Source: Hippophae tibetana
Lineage: Eukaryota > Streptophyta > Magnoliopsida > Rosales > Elaeagnaceae
Length of the DNA: 64,000 nucleotides
Direction: 5' to 3'
Assembly (NCBI GenBank): GCA_037013495.1
Contig: CM072812.1
Span: 61,288,938 to 61,352,937 of the forward strand
The notes beneath the pieces were generated by a model that saw only the letters and a list, made by a program, of their open reading frames with translations, made no database searches and was not told where the DNA came from. The first letter of the stretch is position 1. Each line of letters opens with the position of its first letter. Below, piece after piece: positions 15,301 to 29,500 of this stretch. Position numbers and translations under genes: made by a program.

Positions 15301-16195
15301 CTTATTTTTTTTGAAAAACAAAGATAGATTAACACACATAAGAAAAAGGAACAAAAAAGAGATACGAAGAATTTAAAGAAAACTTATAAAAGGAAATCCA
15401 AAAAACAAAACAATGAAAACAAAATGGATAGAAAACGCAAGGCAGGAAGGATTAAATTTCTTTCTTTTTATTCTGAATTTTCACGCAAGAATGAAAACAA
15501 CAAATAAATAATTATTGTTTTAAATCTAAAATTCAAAAATGGAAAAATGAAGACATATGACCTTTTTTTTTGCCACCTAGGCTCTCATTCTAAATTATAT
15601 GTAACGTTTAGGTGAACAACCTAGTAACTCAACGAAATATTAACGATTGAATTGCAAAGAACGTGGTTAAGATGATTAATAAAGAAACCTATAGAAAAAG
15701 AACCGAAAACAACGCAATATGTTGAGACCAAAATTTATGACATCAGAAAGTTGTGTAAACAATGGAGTTTGGATTCCAAAATGTTGAGAACAGAACTAAT
15801 GCTTTGTTGCATTTTTAGAAATCGAAAAGACCTTCCATATGATTTATTATAATAGCCGTGTCGACACACGATTTAAAAATTTTAACAGTTTAACGTTGCA
15901 ACCTCAATTAATAACTTCTTTGCTTTTTAAACTATGACATACTGCAACAATCTTATTTTTTTAAAAAACAAAGATAGATTAACACGCATAAAAAAGGAAC
16001 AAAAAAAAGATACGAAGAATTTAAAAAAAATTATAAAAGGAAATCCAAAAAATAAAACAACGACAACAAAATGGATAGAAAACGCAATGGATAAAGGATT
16101 AAATTTCTTTCTTTTTATTCTGAATTTTCACTCAAGAATGCAAAAAACAATTAAATAATTATTGTTTTAAATCTAAAATTCAAAAATGGAAAAAT
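12314..16195 (+). repeat. Hexamer HOR, copy 2 (~3882 bp, #20-#25)
   Basis: Monomers start at 12314, 12957, 13606, 14254, 14900 and 15549. They pair one-to-one with copy 1. I noted only scattered differences: GAACAC at 13606, CAGAAAG in #25 against CAGTAAG, and T-run lengths. The match ends inside #25 near 15950, at the second T-run: copy 1 continues with CATAAGAAAAAGG and copy 2 with CATAAAAAAGG. Confidence 0.9.
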
Positions 16196-18142
16196 GAAGA
16201 CATATAACCTTTTTTTGCCACCAAGGCTCTCCTTCTAAATTATATGTAACCTTTAGGTGAACAACCTAGTAACTGAACGAAATATTTACGATTGAATTGC
16301 AAAGAACGTGGTTAAGATGATTAATAAAGAATCCTATAGAAAATGAACCGAAAACAACGCAATATGGTGACACCAAAATTTATGACATCAGTAAGTTGTG
16401 TAAACAATGCAGTTTGGGTTCCCAAATGTTGAGAACAGAACTAATGCTTTGTTAAATTTTTAGAAATCGAAAAGACCTTCCATATTATTTATTATAATAG
16501 CCGTGTCGATGCACGATTTAAAAATTTTAACAGTTTAACGTTGCAAACCCAATTAATAACTTCTTTGTTTTTTAAACTGTGACATGCTGCAACAATCTTA
16601 TTTTTCTGAAAAACAAAGATAGATTAACACACATAAAAAAGGAACAAAAAAAAGATACGAAGAATTTACAGAAAACTTATAAAAGAAAATCCAAAAAATA
16701 AAACAATGAAAACAAAATGGATAGAAAACGCAAGGCATGAAGGATTAAATTTCTTTCTTTTTATTCTGAATTTTCACGCAAGAATGAAAAAAACAAATAA
16801 ATAATTATTGTTTTAAATCTAAAATTCAAAAATGGAAAAATGAAGACATATAACCTTTTTTTGCCACCAAAGCTCTCATTCTAAATTATATGTAACCTTT
16901 AAGTGAACTACCTAGTATCTCAACGAAATATTAACGATTGAATTGCAAAGAACGTGGTTAAGATGATTAATAAAGAAACCTATAAAAAAAAGAACCGAAA
17001 ACAACGCAATATGGTGAGACCAAAATTTATGACATCAGTAAGTTGTGTAAATAATGGAGTTTGGGTTCCCAAATGTTGAGAATAGAACTAATGCTTTGTT
17101 GCATTTTTAGAAATCGAAACGACCATCCATATGATTTATTATTATAGCCGTGTCGATGCACGATTTAAATTTGTTAATAGTTTAAGGTTGCTACCCCAAC
17201 TAATAACTTCTTTGTTTTTTAAACTGTGACATGCTGTAACAATCTTATTTTTTTTGAAAAACAAAGATAGATTAACACACATAAGAAAAAGGAACAAAAA
17301 AGAGATACGAAGAATTTAAAGAAAACTTATAAAAGGAAATCCAAAAAACAAAACAATGAAAACAAAATGGATAGAAAACGCAAGGCAGGAAGGATTAAAT
17401 TTCTTTCTTTTTATTCTGAATTTTCACGCAAGAATGAAAACAACAAATAAATAATTATTGTTTTAAATCTAAAATTCAAAAATGGAAAAATGAAGACATA
17501 TGACCTTTTTTTTAACCACCTAGGCTCTCATTCTAAATTATATGTAACGTTTAGGTGAACAACCTAGTAACTCAACGAAATATTAACGATTGAATTGCAA
17601 AGAACGTGGTTAAGATGATTAATAAAGAAACCTATAGAAAAAGAACCAAAAACAACGCAATATGTTGAGACCAAAATTTATGACATCAGTAAGTTGTGTA
17701 AACAATGGAGTTTGGATTCCAAAATGTTGAGAACAGAACTAATGCTTTGTTGCATTTTTAGAAATCGAAAAGACCTTCCATATGATTTATTATAATAGCC
17801 GTGTCGACGCACGATTTAAAAATTTTAACAGTTTAACGTTGCAACCTCAATTAATAACTTCTTTGCTTTTTAAACTATGACATGCTGCAACAATCTTATT
17901 TTTTTTGAAAAACAAAGATAGATTAACACACATAAGAAAAAGGAACAAAAAAGAGATACGAAGAATTTAAAGAAAACTTATAAAAGGAAATCCAAAAAAC
18001 AAAACAATGAAAACAAAATGGATAGAAAACGCAAGGCAGGAAGGATTAAATTTCTTTCTTTTTATTCTGAATTTTCACGCAAGAATGAAAACAACAAATA
18101 AATAATTATTGTTTTAAATCTAAAATTCAAAAATGGAAAAAT
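16196..18142 (+). repeat. Mosaic stretch between hexamer and tetramer HORs (#26-#28)
   Basis: Monomers start at 16196, 16842 and 17492. #28 is essentially the same as #19 (11663), nine monomers earlier: both are 651 bp with AACCACC after the T-run and the rare AAGAACCAA. #26 has GTTAAATTTTT like #17 and #23. The stretch is a patchwork of left-domain subtypes with no clear period of its own. Confidence 0.8.
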
Positions 18143-20733
18143 GAAGACATATGACCTTTTTTTTAACCACCTAGGCTCTCATTCTAAATTATATGTAACG
18201 TTTAGGTGAACAACCTAGTAACTCAACGAAATATTAACGATTGAATTGCAAAGAACGTGGTTAAGATGATTAATAAAGAAACCTATAGAAAAAGAACCGA
18301 AAACAACGCAATATGTTGAGACCAAAATTTATGACATCAGTAAGTTGTGTAAACAATGGAGTTTGGATTCCAAAATGTTAAGAACAGAACTAATGCTTTG
18401 TTGCATTTTTAGAAATCGAAAAGACCTTCCATATGATTTATTATAATAGCCGTGTCGACGCACGATTTAAAAATTTTAACAGTTTAACGTTGCAAACCCA
18501 ATTAATAACTTCTTTGCTTTTTAAACTGTGACATGCTGCAACAATCTTATTTTTCTGAAAAACAAAGATAGATTAACACGCATAAAAAAGGAACAAAAAA
18601 AAGATACGAAGAATTTAAAGAAAACTTATAAAAGGAAATCCAAAAAATAAAACAATGAAAACAAAATGGATAGAAAACGCAATGCATGAAGGATTAAATT
18701 TCTTTCTTTTTATTCCGAATGTTCACTCAAGCATGCAAAAAAGAATTAAATAATTATTGTTTTAAATCTAAAATTTAAAAATGGAAAAATGAAGACATAT
18801 AACCTTTTTTTGCCACCAAAGCTCTCATTCTAAATTATATGTAACCTTTAAGTGAACTACCTAGTATCTCAACGAAATATTAACGATTGAATTGCAAAGA
18901 ACGTGGTTAAGATGATTAATAAAGAAACCTATAGAAAAAGAACCGAAAACAACGCAATATGGTGAGACCAAAATTTATGACATCAGTAAGTTGTGTAAAT
19001 AATGGAGTTTGGGTTCCCAAATGTTGAGAATAGAACTAATGCTTTGTTGCATTTTTAGAAATCGAAACGACCATCCATATGATTTATTATTATAGCCGTG
19101 TCGATGAACGATTTAAATTTTTTAACAATTTAAGGTTGCTACCCCAACTAATAACTTCTTTGTTTTTTAAACTGTGACATGCTGTAACAATCTTATTTTT
19201 TTTGAAAAACAAAGATAGATTAACACACATAAGAAAAAGGAACAAAAAAGAGATACGAAGAATTTAAAGAAAACTTATAAAAGGAAATCCAAAAAACAAA
19301 ACAATGAAAACAAAATGGATAGAAAACGCAAGGCAGGAAGGATTAAATTTCTTTCTTTTTATTCCCAATTTTCACTCAAGAATGCAAAAAACAATTAAAT
19401 AATTATTGTTTTAAATCTAAAATTCAAAACTGAAAAAATGAAGACATATAACCTTTTTTTGCCATCAAAGCTCTCATTCTGAATTATATGTAACCTTTAG
19501 GAGAACAACCTAGTAACTCAACGAAATTTTTTCGATTGAATTGCAAAGAAGGTGGTTAAGATGATTAATAAAGAATCCTATAGAAAAAGAACCGAAAACA
19601 ACGCAATATGTTGAGACCAAAATTTATGACATCAGTAAGTTGTGTAAATAATGGAGTTTGGGTTCCCAAATGTTGAGAACAGAACTAATGCTTTGTTGCA
19701 TTTTTAGAAATCGAAACGACCATCCATATGATTTATTATAAAAGCCGTGTCGATGCATGATTTAAAAATTTGACAGGTTAAAGTTGCAAACCCAATTAAT
19801 ATTTTTTTTGTTTTTTAAACTGTGACATGCTACAACAATCTTATTTTTCTGAAAAACAAAGATAGATTAACACGCATAAAAAAGGAACAAAACAAAGATA
19901 CGAAGAATTTAAAGAAAACTTATAAAAGGAAATCCAAAAAATAAAACAATGAAAACAAAATGGATAGAAAACGCAAGGCATGAAGGATTAAATTTCTTTC
20001 TTTTTATTCTGAATTTTCACGCAAGAATGAAAAAAACAAATAAATAATTATTGTTTTAAATCTAAAATTCAAAAATGGAAAAATGAAGACATATAACCTT
20101 TTTTTGCCACCAAAGCTCTCATTCTAAATTATATGTAACCTTTAAGTGAACTACCTAGTATCTCAACGAAATATTAACGATTGAATTGCAAAGAACGTGG
20201 TTAAGATGATTAATAAAGAAACCTATAAAAAAAGAACCGAAAACAACGCAATATGGTGAGACCAAAATTTATGACATCAGTAAGTTGTATAAATAATGGA
20301 GTTTGGGTTCCCAAATGTTGAGAATAGAACTAATGCTTTGTTGCATTTTTAGAAATCGAAACGACCATCCATATGATTTATTATTATAGCCGTGTCGATG
20401 CACGATTTAAATTTTTTAACAGTTTAAGGTTGCTACCCCAACTAATAACTTCTTTGTTTTTTAAACTGTGACATGCTGTAACAATCTTATTTTTTTTGAA
20501 AAACAAAGATAGATTAACACACATAAGAAAAAGGAACAAAAAAGAGATACGAAGAATTTAAAGAAAACTTATAAAAGGAAATCCAAAAAACAAAACAATG
20601 AAAACAAAATGGATAGAAAACGCAAGGCAGGAAGGATTAAATTTCTTTCTTTTTATTCTGAATTTTCACGCAAGAATGAAAACAACAAATAAATAATTAT
20701 TGTTTTAAATCTAAAATTCAAAAATGGAAAAAT
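18143..20733 (+). repeat. Divergent or part-replaced tetramer HOR copy (#29-#32)
   Basis: Monomers start at 18143, 18791, 19440 and 20085. #29 and #30 match #33 and #34 at an offset of 2591 bp, sharing TTTTTCTGAAAAAC, CCGAATGTTC and AGCATGC. #31 and #32 do not match #35 and #36. #31 instead resembles #46 (29149), fifteen monomers away. Two monomers of the unit thus appear replaced by another lineage. Confidence 0.75.
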
Positions 20734-23326
20734 GAAGACATATGACCTTTTTTTTAACCACCTAGGCTCTCATTCTAAATTATATGTAACGTTTAGGTGA
20801 ACAACCTAGTAACTCAACGAAATATTAACGATTGAATTGCAAAGAACGTGGTTAAGATGATTAATAAAGAAACCTATAGAAAAAGAACCGAAAACAACGC
20901 AATATGTTGAGACCAAAATTTATGACATCAGTAAGTTGTGTAAACAATGGAGTTTGGATTCCAAAATGTTGAGAACAGAACTAATGCTTTGTTGCATTTT
21001 TAGAAATCGAAAAGACCTTCCATATGATTTATTATAATAGCCGTGTCGACGCACGATTTAAAAATTTTAACAGTTTAACGTTGCAAACCCAATTAATAAC
21101 TTCTTTGTTTTTTAAACTGTGACATGCTGCAACAATCTTATTTTTCTGAAAAACAAAGATAGATTAACACGCATAAAAAAGGAACAAAAAAAAGATACGA
21201 AGAATTTAAAGAAAACTTATAAAAGGAAATCCAAAAAATAAAACAATGAAAACAAAATGGATAGAAAACGCAAGGCATGAAGGATTAAATTTCTTTCTTT
21301 TTATTCCGAATGTTCACTCAAGCATGCAAAAAAGAATTAAATAATTATTGTTTTAAATCTAAAATTTAAAAATGGAAAAATGAAGACATATAACCTTTTT
21401 TTGCCACCAAAGCTCTCATTCTAAATTATATGTAACCTTTAAGTGAACTACCTAGTATCTCAACGAAATATTAACGATTGAATTGCAAAGAACGTGGTTA
21501 AGATGATTAATAAAGAAACCTATAGAAAAAGAACCGAAAACAACGCAATATGGTGAGACCAAAATTTATGACATCAGTAAGTTGTGTAAATAATGGAGTT
21601 TGGGTTCCCAAATGTTGAGAATAGAACTAATGCTTTGTTGCATTTTTAGAAATCGAAACGACCATCCATATGATTTATTATTATAGCCGTGTCGATGCAC
21701 GATTTAAATTTTTTAACAGTTTAAGGTTGCTACCCCAACTAATAACTTCTTTGTTTTTTAAAGTGTGACATGCTGTAACAATCTTATTTTTTTTGAAAAA
21801 CAAAGATAGATTAACACACATAAGAAAAAGGAACAAAAAAGAGATACGAAGAATTTAAAGAAAACTTATAAATGGAAATCCAAAAAATAAAACAATGAAA
21901 ACAAAATGGATAGAAAACGCAAGGCATGAAGGATTAAATTTCTTTCTTTTTATTCTGAATTTTCACGCAAGAATGAAAAAAACAAATAAATAATTATTGT
22001 TTTAAATCTAAAATTCAAAAATATAAAAATGAAGACATATAACCTTTTTTTTGCCACCTAGGCTCTCATTCTAAATTATATGTAACCTTTAGGTGAACAA
22101 CCTAGTAACTCAACGAAATATTAACGATTGAATTGCAAAGAACGTGGTTAAGATGATTAATAAAGAAACCTATAGAAAAAGAACCGAAAACAACGCAATA
22201 TGTTGAGACCAAAATTTATGACATCAGTAAGTTGTGTAAACAATGGAGTTTGGGTTGCCAAATGTTGACAACAGAACTAATGCTTTGTTAAATTTTTAGA
22301 AATCGAAAAGACCTTCCATATTATTTATTATACTAGCTGTGTCGATGCACGATTTAAAAATTTTAACAGTTTAACGTTGCAAACCCAATTATTAACTTCT
22401 TTGTTTTTTAAACTGTGACATGCTGCAACAATCTTATTTTTTTGAAAAACAAAGATAGATTAACACGCATAAAAAAGGAACAAAAAAAAGATACGAAGAA
22501 TTTAAAAAAAATTATAAAAGGAAATCCAAAAAATAAAACAACGACAACAAAATGGATAGAAAACGCACGGGATAAAGGATTCAATTTCTTTCTTTTTATT
22601 CCGAATGTTCACTCAAGCATGCAAAAAAGAATTAAATAATTATTGTTTTAAATCTAAAATTCAAAAATGGAAAAATGAAGACATATAACCTTTTTTTGCC
22701 ACCAAAGCTCTCATTCTAAATTATATGTAACCTTTAAGTGAACTACCTAGTATCTCAACGAAATATTAACGATTGAATTGCAAAGAACGTGGTTAAGATG
22801 ATTAATAAAGAAACCTATAGAAAAAGAACCGAAAACAACGCAATATGGTGAGACCAAAATTTATGACATCAGTAAGTTGTGTAAATAATGGAGTTTGGGT
22901 TGCCAAATGTTGAGAATAGAACTAATGCTTTGTTGCATTTTTAGAAATCGAAACGACCATCCATATGATTTATTATTATAGCCGTGTCGATGCACGATTT
23001 AAAATTTTTTAACAGTTTAAGGTTGCTACCCCAACTAATAACTTCTTTGTTTTTTATACTGTGACATGCTGTAACAATCTTATTTTTTTTGAAAAACAAA
23101 GATAGATTAACACACATAAGAAAAAGGAACAAAAAAGAGATACGAAGAATTTAAAGAAAACTTATAAAAGGAAATCCAAAAAATAAAACAATGAAAACAA
23201 AATGGATAGAAAACGCAAGGCATGAAGGATTAAATTTCTTTCTTTTTATTCTGAATTTTCACGCAAGAATGAAAACAACAAATAAATAATTATTGTTTTA
23301 AATCTAAAATTCAAAAATGGAAAAAT
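20734..23326 (+). repeat. Tetramer HOR copy (#33-#36)
   Basis: Monomers start at 20734, 21382, 22031 and 22677. They pair with #37-#40 at offsets of 2592-2593 bp. #35 and #39 share GTTGCCAAATGTTGACAAC and TTGTTAAATTTTT. #36 and #40 share TTTTTTATACTGTG and GGTTGCCAAATG. Confidence 0.85.
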
Positions 23327-25917
23327 GAAGACATATGACCTTTTTTTTTGCCACCTAGGCTCTCATTCTAAATTATATGTAACGTTTAGGTGAACAACCT
23401 AGTAACTCAACGAAATATTAACGATTGAATTGCAAAGAACGTGGTTAAGATGATTAATAAAGAAACCTATAGAAAAAGAACCGAAAACAACGCAATATGT
23501 TGAGACCAAAATTTATGACATCAGTAAGTTGTGTAAACAATGGAGTTTGGATTCCAAAATGTTGAGAACAGAACTAATGCTTTGTTGCATTTTTAGAAAT
23601 CGAAAAGACCTTCCATATGATTTATTATAATAGCCGTGTCGACGCCCGATTTAAAAATTTTAACAGTTTAACGTTGCAACCTCAATTAATAACTTCTTTG
23701 CTTTTTAAACTATGACATGCTGCAACAATCTTATTTTTTTAAAAAACAAAGATAGATTAACACGCATAAAAAAGGAACAAAAAAAAGATACGAAGAATTT
23801 AAAAAAAATTATAAAAGGAAATCCAAAAAATAAAACAACGACAACAAAATGGATAGAAAACGCAAGGCATGAAGGATTAAATTTCTTTCTTTTTATTCCG
23901 AATGTTCACTCAAGCATGCAAAAAAGAATTAAATAATTATTGTTTTAAATCTAAAATTTAAAAATGGAAAAATGAAGACATATAACCTTTTTTTGCCACC
24001 AAAGCTCTCATTCTAAATTATATGTAACCTTTAAGTGAACTACCTAGTATCTCAACGAAATATTAACGATTGAATTGCAAAGAACGTGGTTAAGATGATT
24101 AATAAAGAAACCTATAGAAAAAGAACCGAAAACAACGCAAAATGGTGAGACCAAAATTTATGACATCAGTAAGTTGTGTAAATAATGGAGTTTGGGTTCC
24201 CAAATGTTGAGAATAGAACTAATGCTTTGTTGCATTTTTAGAAATCGAAACGACCATCCATATGATTTATTATTATAGCCGTGTCGATGCACGATTTAAA
24301 TTTTTTAACAGTTTAAGGTTGCTACCCCAACTAATAACTTCTTTGTTTTTTAAATTGTGACATGCTGTAACAATCTTATTTTTTTTGAAAAACAAAGATA
24401 GATTAACACACATAAGAAAAAGGAACAAAAAAGAGATACGAAGAATTTAAAGAAAACTTATAAATGGAAATCCAAAAAATAAAACAATGAAAACAAAATG
24501 GATAGAAAACGCAAGGCATGAAGGATTAAATTTCTTTCTTTTTATTCTGAATTTTCACGCAAGAATGAAAACAACAAATAAATAATTATTGTTTTAAATC
24601 TAAAATTCAAAAATGTAAAAATGAAGACATATAACCTTTTTTTTGCCACCTAGGCTCTCATTCTAAATTATATGTAACCTTTAGGTGAACAACCTAGTAA
24701 CTCAACGAAATATTAACGATTGAATTGCAAAGAACGTGGTTAAGATGATTAATAAAGAAACCTATAGAAAAAGAACCGAAAACAACGCAATATGTTGAGA
24801 CCAAAATTTATGACATCAGTAAGTTGTGTAAACAATGGAGTTTGGGTTGCCAAATGTTGACAACAGAACTAATGCTTTGTTAAATTTTTAGAAATCGAAA
24901 AGACCTTCCATATTATTTATTATACTAGCTGTGTCGATGCACGATTTAAAAATTTTAACAGTTTAACGTTGCAAACCCAATTATTAACTTCTTCGTTTTT
25001 TAAACTGTGACATGCTGCAACAATCTTATTTTTTTGAAAAACAAAGATAGATTAACACGCATAAAAAAGGAACAAAAAAAAGATACGAAGAATTTAAAAA
25101 AAATTATAAAAGGAAATCCAAAAAATAAAACAACGACAACAAAATGGATAGAAAACGCACGGGATAAAGGATTAAATTTCTTTCTTTTTATTCCGAATGT
25201 TCACTCAAGCATGCAAAAAAGAATTAAATAATTATTGTTTTAAATCTAAAATTCAAAAATGGAAAAATGAAGACATATAACCTTTTTTTGCCACCAAAGC
25301 TCTCATTCTAAATTATATGTAACCTTTAAGTGAACTACCTAGTATCTCAACGAAATATTAACGATTGAATTGCAAAGAACGTGGTTAAGATGATTAATAA
25401 AGAAACCTATAGAAAAAGAATCGAAAACAACGCAATATGGTGAGACCAAAATTTATGACATCAGTAAGTTGTGTAAATAATGGAGTTTGGGTTGCCAAAT
25501 GTTGAGAATAGAACTAATGCTTTGTTGCATTTTTAGAAATCGAAACGACCATCCATATGATTTATTATTATAGCCGTGTCGATGCACGATTTAAATTTTT
25601 TAACAGTTTAAGGTTGCTACCCCAACTAATAACTTCTTTGTTTTTTATACTGTGACATGCTGTAACAATCTTATTTTTTTTGAAAAACAAAGATAGATTA
25701 ACACACATAAGAAAAAGGAACAAAAAAGAGATACGAAGAATTTAAAGAAAACTTATAAAAGGAAATCCAAAAAATAAAACAATGAAAACAAAATGGATAG
25801 AAAACGCAAGGCATGAAGGATTAAATTTCTTTCTTTTTATTCTGAATTTTCACGCAAGAATGAAAACAACAAATAAATAATTATTGTTTTAAATCTAAAA
25901 TTCAAAAATGGAAAAAT
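23327..25917 (+). repeat. Tetramer HOR copy (#37-#40)
   Basis: Monomers start at 23327, 23974, 24623 and 25269, unit length 2591 bp. This is the best-preserved neighbour of the previous copy. #37 and #41 share GTCGACGCCCG, a marker absent from #33 (GACGCACG), so #37 and #41 are the closer pair. Confidence 0.85.
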
Positions 25918-26564
25918 GAAGACATATGACCTTTTTTTTTGCCACCTAGGCTCTCATTCTAAATTATATGTAACGTTTAGGTGAACAACCTAGTAACTCA
26001 ACGAAATATTAACGATTGAATTGCAAAGAACGTGGTTAAGATGATTAATAAAGAAACCTATAGAAAAAGAACCGAAAACAACGCAATATGTTGAGACCAA
26101 AATTTATGACATCAGTAAGTTGTGTAAACAATGGAGTTTGGATTCCAAAATGTTGAGAACAGAACTAATGCTTTGTTGCATTTTTAGAAATCGAAAAGAC
26201 CTTCCATATGATTTATTATAATAGCCGTGTCGACGCCCGATTTAAAAATTTTAACAGTTTAACGTTGCAACCTCAATTAATAACTTCTTTGCTTTTTAAA
26301 CTATGACATGCTGCAACAATCTTATTTTTAAAAAAAACAAAGATAGATTAACACGCATAAAAAAGGAACAAAAAAAAGATACGAAGAATTTAAAAAAAAT
26401 TATAAAAGGAAATCCAAAAAATAAAACAACGACAACAAAATGGATAGAAAACGCAAGGGATAAAGGATTAAATTTCTTTCTTTTTATTCTGAATTTTCAC
26501 TCAAGAATGCAAAAAACAATTAAATAAATATTGTTTTAAATATAAAATTCAAAAATGGAAAAAT
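25918..26564 (+). repeat. Start of a third tetramer unit (#41)
   Basis: A single 647-bp monomer matching #37 from its start to about 26330. Its 3' half (AAGGGATAAAGG, AACAATTAAATAAAT) then departs from #37. The tetramer periodicity is lost downstream. Confidence 0.75.
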
Positions 26565-29500
26565 GAAGACATATAACCTTTTTTTGCCACCAATGCTCTC
26601 ATTCTAAATTATATGTAACCTTTAGGTGAACAACCTAGTAACTCAACTAAATATTAACGATTGAATTGCAAAGAACGTGGTTAAGATGATTAATAAAGTA
26701 ACCTATAGAAAAAGAACCGAAAACAACGCAATATGTTGAGACCAAAATTTATGACATCAGTAAGTTGTATAAATAATGGAGTTTGGGTTCCCAAATGTTG
26801 AGAACAGAACTAATGCTTTGTTGCATTTTTAGAAATCGAAACGACCATCCATATGATTTATTATAATAGCCATGTCGATGCATGATTTAAAAATTTGACA
26901 GGTTAAAGTTGCAAACCCAATTAATATTTTTTTTGTTTTTTAAACTGTGACATGCTACAACAATCTTCTTTTTTTGAAAAACAAAGATAGATTAACACAC
27001 ATAAAAAGGGAACAAAAAAAAGATACGAAGAATTTAAAGAAAATTATGAAAGGAAATCCAAAAAATAAAAAAAACGACAACAAAATGGATAGAAAACGCA
27101 AGGGATGAAGGATTAAATTTCTTTCTTTTTATTCTGAATTTTGACTCAAGAATGCAAAAAACTATTAAATAATTATTGTTTTAAATCTAAAATTCAAAAA
27201 TGGAAAAATGAAGACATATAACCTTTTTTTTTGCCACCAAAGCTCTCATTCTAAATTATATGTAACCTTTAGGTGAACTACCTAGTATCTCAACGAAATA
27301 TTAACGATTGAATTGCAAAGAACGTGGTTAAGATGATTAATAAAGTAAGCTATAGAAAAAGAACCGAAAACAACGCAATATGTTGAGACCAAAATTTATG
27401 ACATCAGTAAGTTGTGTAAACAATGGAGTTTGGGTTCCCAAATGTTGAGAACAGAACTAATGCATTGTTGCATTTTTAGAAATCGAAAAGACCTTCTATA
27501 TGATTTATTATAATAGCCGTGTCGATGCACGATTTAAAAATTTTAACAGTTTAACGTTGCAACCCCAATTAATAACTTCTTTGCTTTTTTAAACTGTGAC
27601 ATGCTGCAACAATCTTATTTTTTTGAAAAACAAAGATAGATTAACACGCATAAAAAAGTAACAAAAAAAAGATACGAAGAATTTAAAGAAAACTATAAAA
27701 GGAAAACCAAAAATCAAAAAAACGACAACAAAATGGATAGAAAACGGAAGTGATGAAGGATTAAATTTCTTTCTTTTTATTCCCAATTTTCACTCAAGAA
27801 TGCAAAAAACAATTAAATAATTATTGTTTTAAATCTAAAATTCAAAACTGAAAAAATGAAGACATATAACCTTTTTTTGCCACCAAAGCTCTCATTTTGA
27901 ATTATATGTAACCTTTAGGAGAACAACCTAGTAACTCAACGAAATTTTTACGATTGAATTGCAAAGAAGGTGGTTAAGATGATTAATAAAGAATCCTATA
28001 GAAAAAGAACCGAAAACAACGCAATATGATGAGACCAAAATTTATGACATCAGTAAGTTGTGTAAACAATGGAGTTTGGGTTCCCAAATGTTGAGAACAG
28101 AACTAATGCTTTGTTGCATTTTTAGAAATCGAAACGACCATCCATATGATTTATTATAATAGCAGTGTCGATGCATGATTTAAAAATTTGACAGGTTAAA
28201 CTTGCAACCCCAATTAATAACTTTTTTGTTTTTTAAACTGTGACATGCTACAACAATCTTATTTTTTTGAAAAACAAAGATAGATTAACACACAAAAAAA
28301 AGGAACAAAAAAAAGATACGAAGAATTTAAAGAAAATTATAAAAGGAAATCTAAAAAATAAAACAACGACAACAAAATGGATAGAAAACGCAAGGGATGA
28401 AGGATTAAATTTCTTTCTTTTTATTCTGAATTTTCACTCAAGAATGCAAAAAACAATTAAATAAATATTGTTTTAAATATAAAATTCAAAAATGAAAAAA
28501 CGAAGACATATAAAATTTTTTTGCCACCAAGGCTCTCATTCTAAATTATATGTAACCTTTAGGTGAACAACCTAGTAACTCAACGAAATATTAACGATTG
28601 AATTGCAAAGAACGTGGTTAAGATGATTAATAAAGAATCCTATAGAAAAAGAAGCGAAAAAAACGCAATATGTTGAGACCAAAATTTATGACATCAGTAA
28701 GTTGTGTAAACAATGGAGTTTGGGGTTCCCAAATGTTGAGAACAGAACTAATGCATTGTTGCATTTTTAGAAATCGAAAAGACCTTCTATATGATTTATT
28801 ATAATAGCCGTGTCGATGCACGATTTAAAAATTTTAACAGTTTAACGTTGCAACCCCAATTAATAACTTCTTTGCTTTTTTAAACTGTGACATGCTGCAA
28901 CAATCTTATTTTTTTGAAAAACAAAGATAGATTAACACGCATAAAAAAGTAACAAAAAAAAGATACGAAGAATTTAAAGAAAACTATAAAAGGAAAACCA
29001 AAAATCAAAAAAACGACAACAAAATGGATAGAAAACGGAAGTGATGAAGGATTAAATTTCTTTCTTTTTATTCCCAATTTTCACTCAAGAATGCAAAAAA
29101 CAATTAAATAATTATTGTTTTAAATCTAAAATTGAAAACTGAAAAAATGAAGACATATAACCTTTTTTTGCCATCAAAGCTCTCATTCTGAATTATATGT
29201 AACCTTTAGGAGAACAACCTAGTAAATCAACGAAATTTTTTCGATTGAATTGCAAAGAAGGTGGTTAAGATGATTAATAAAGAATCCTATAGAAAAAGAA
29301 CCGAAAACAACGCAATATGTTGAGACCAAAATTTATGACATCAGTAAGTTGTGTAAATAATGGAGTTTGGGTTCCCAAATGTTGAGAACAGAACTAATGC
29401 TTTGTTGCATTTTTAGAAATCGAAACGACCATCCATATGATTTATTATAATAGCCGTGTCGATGCATGATTTAAAAATTTGACAGGTTAAAGTTGCAAAC

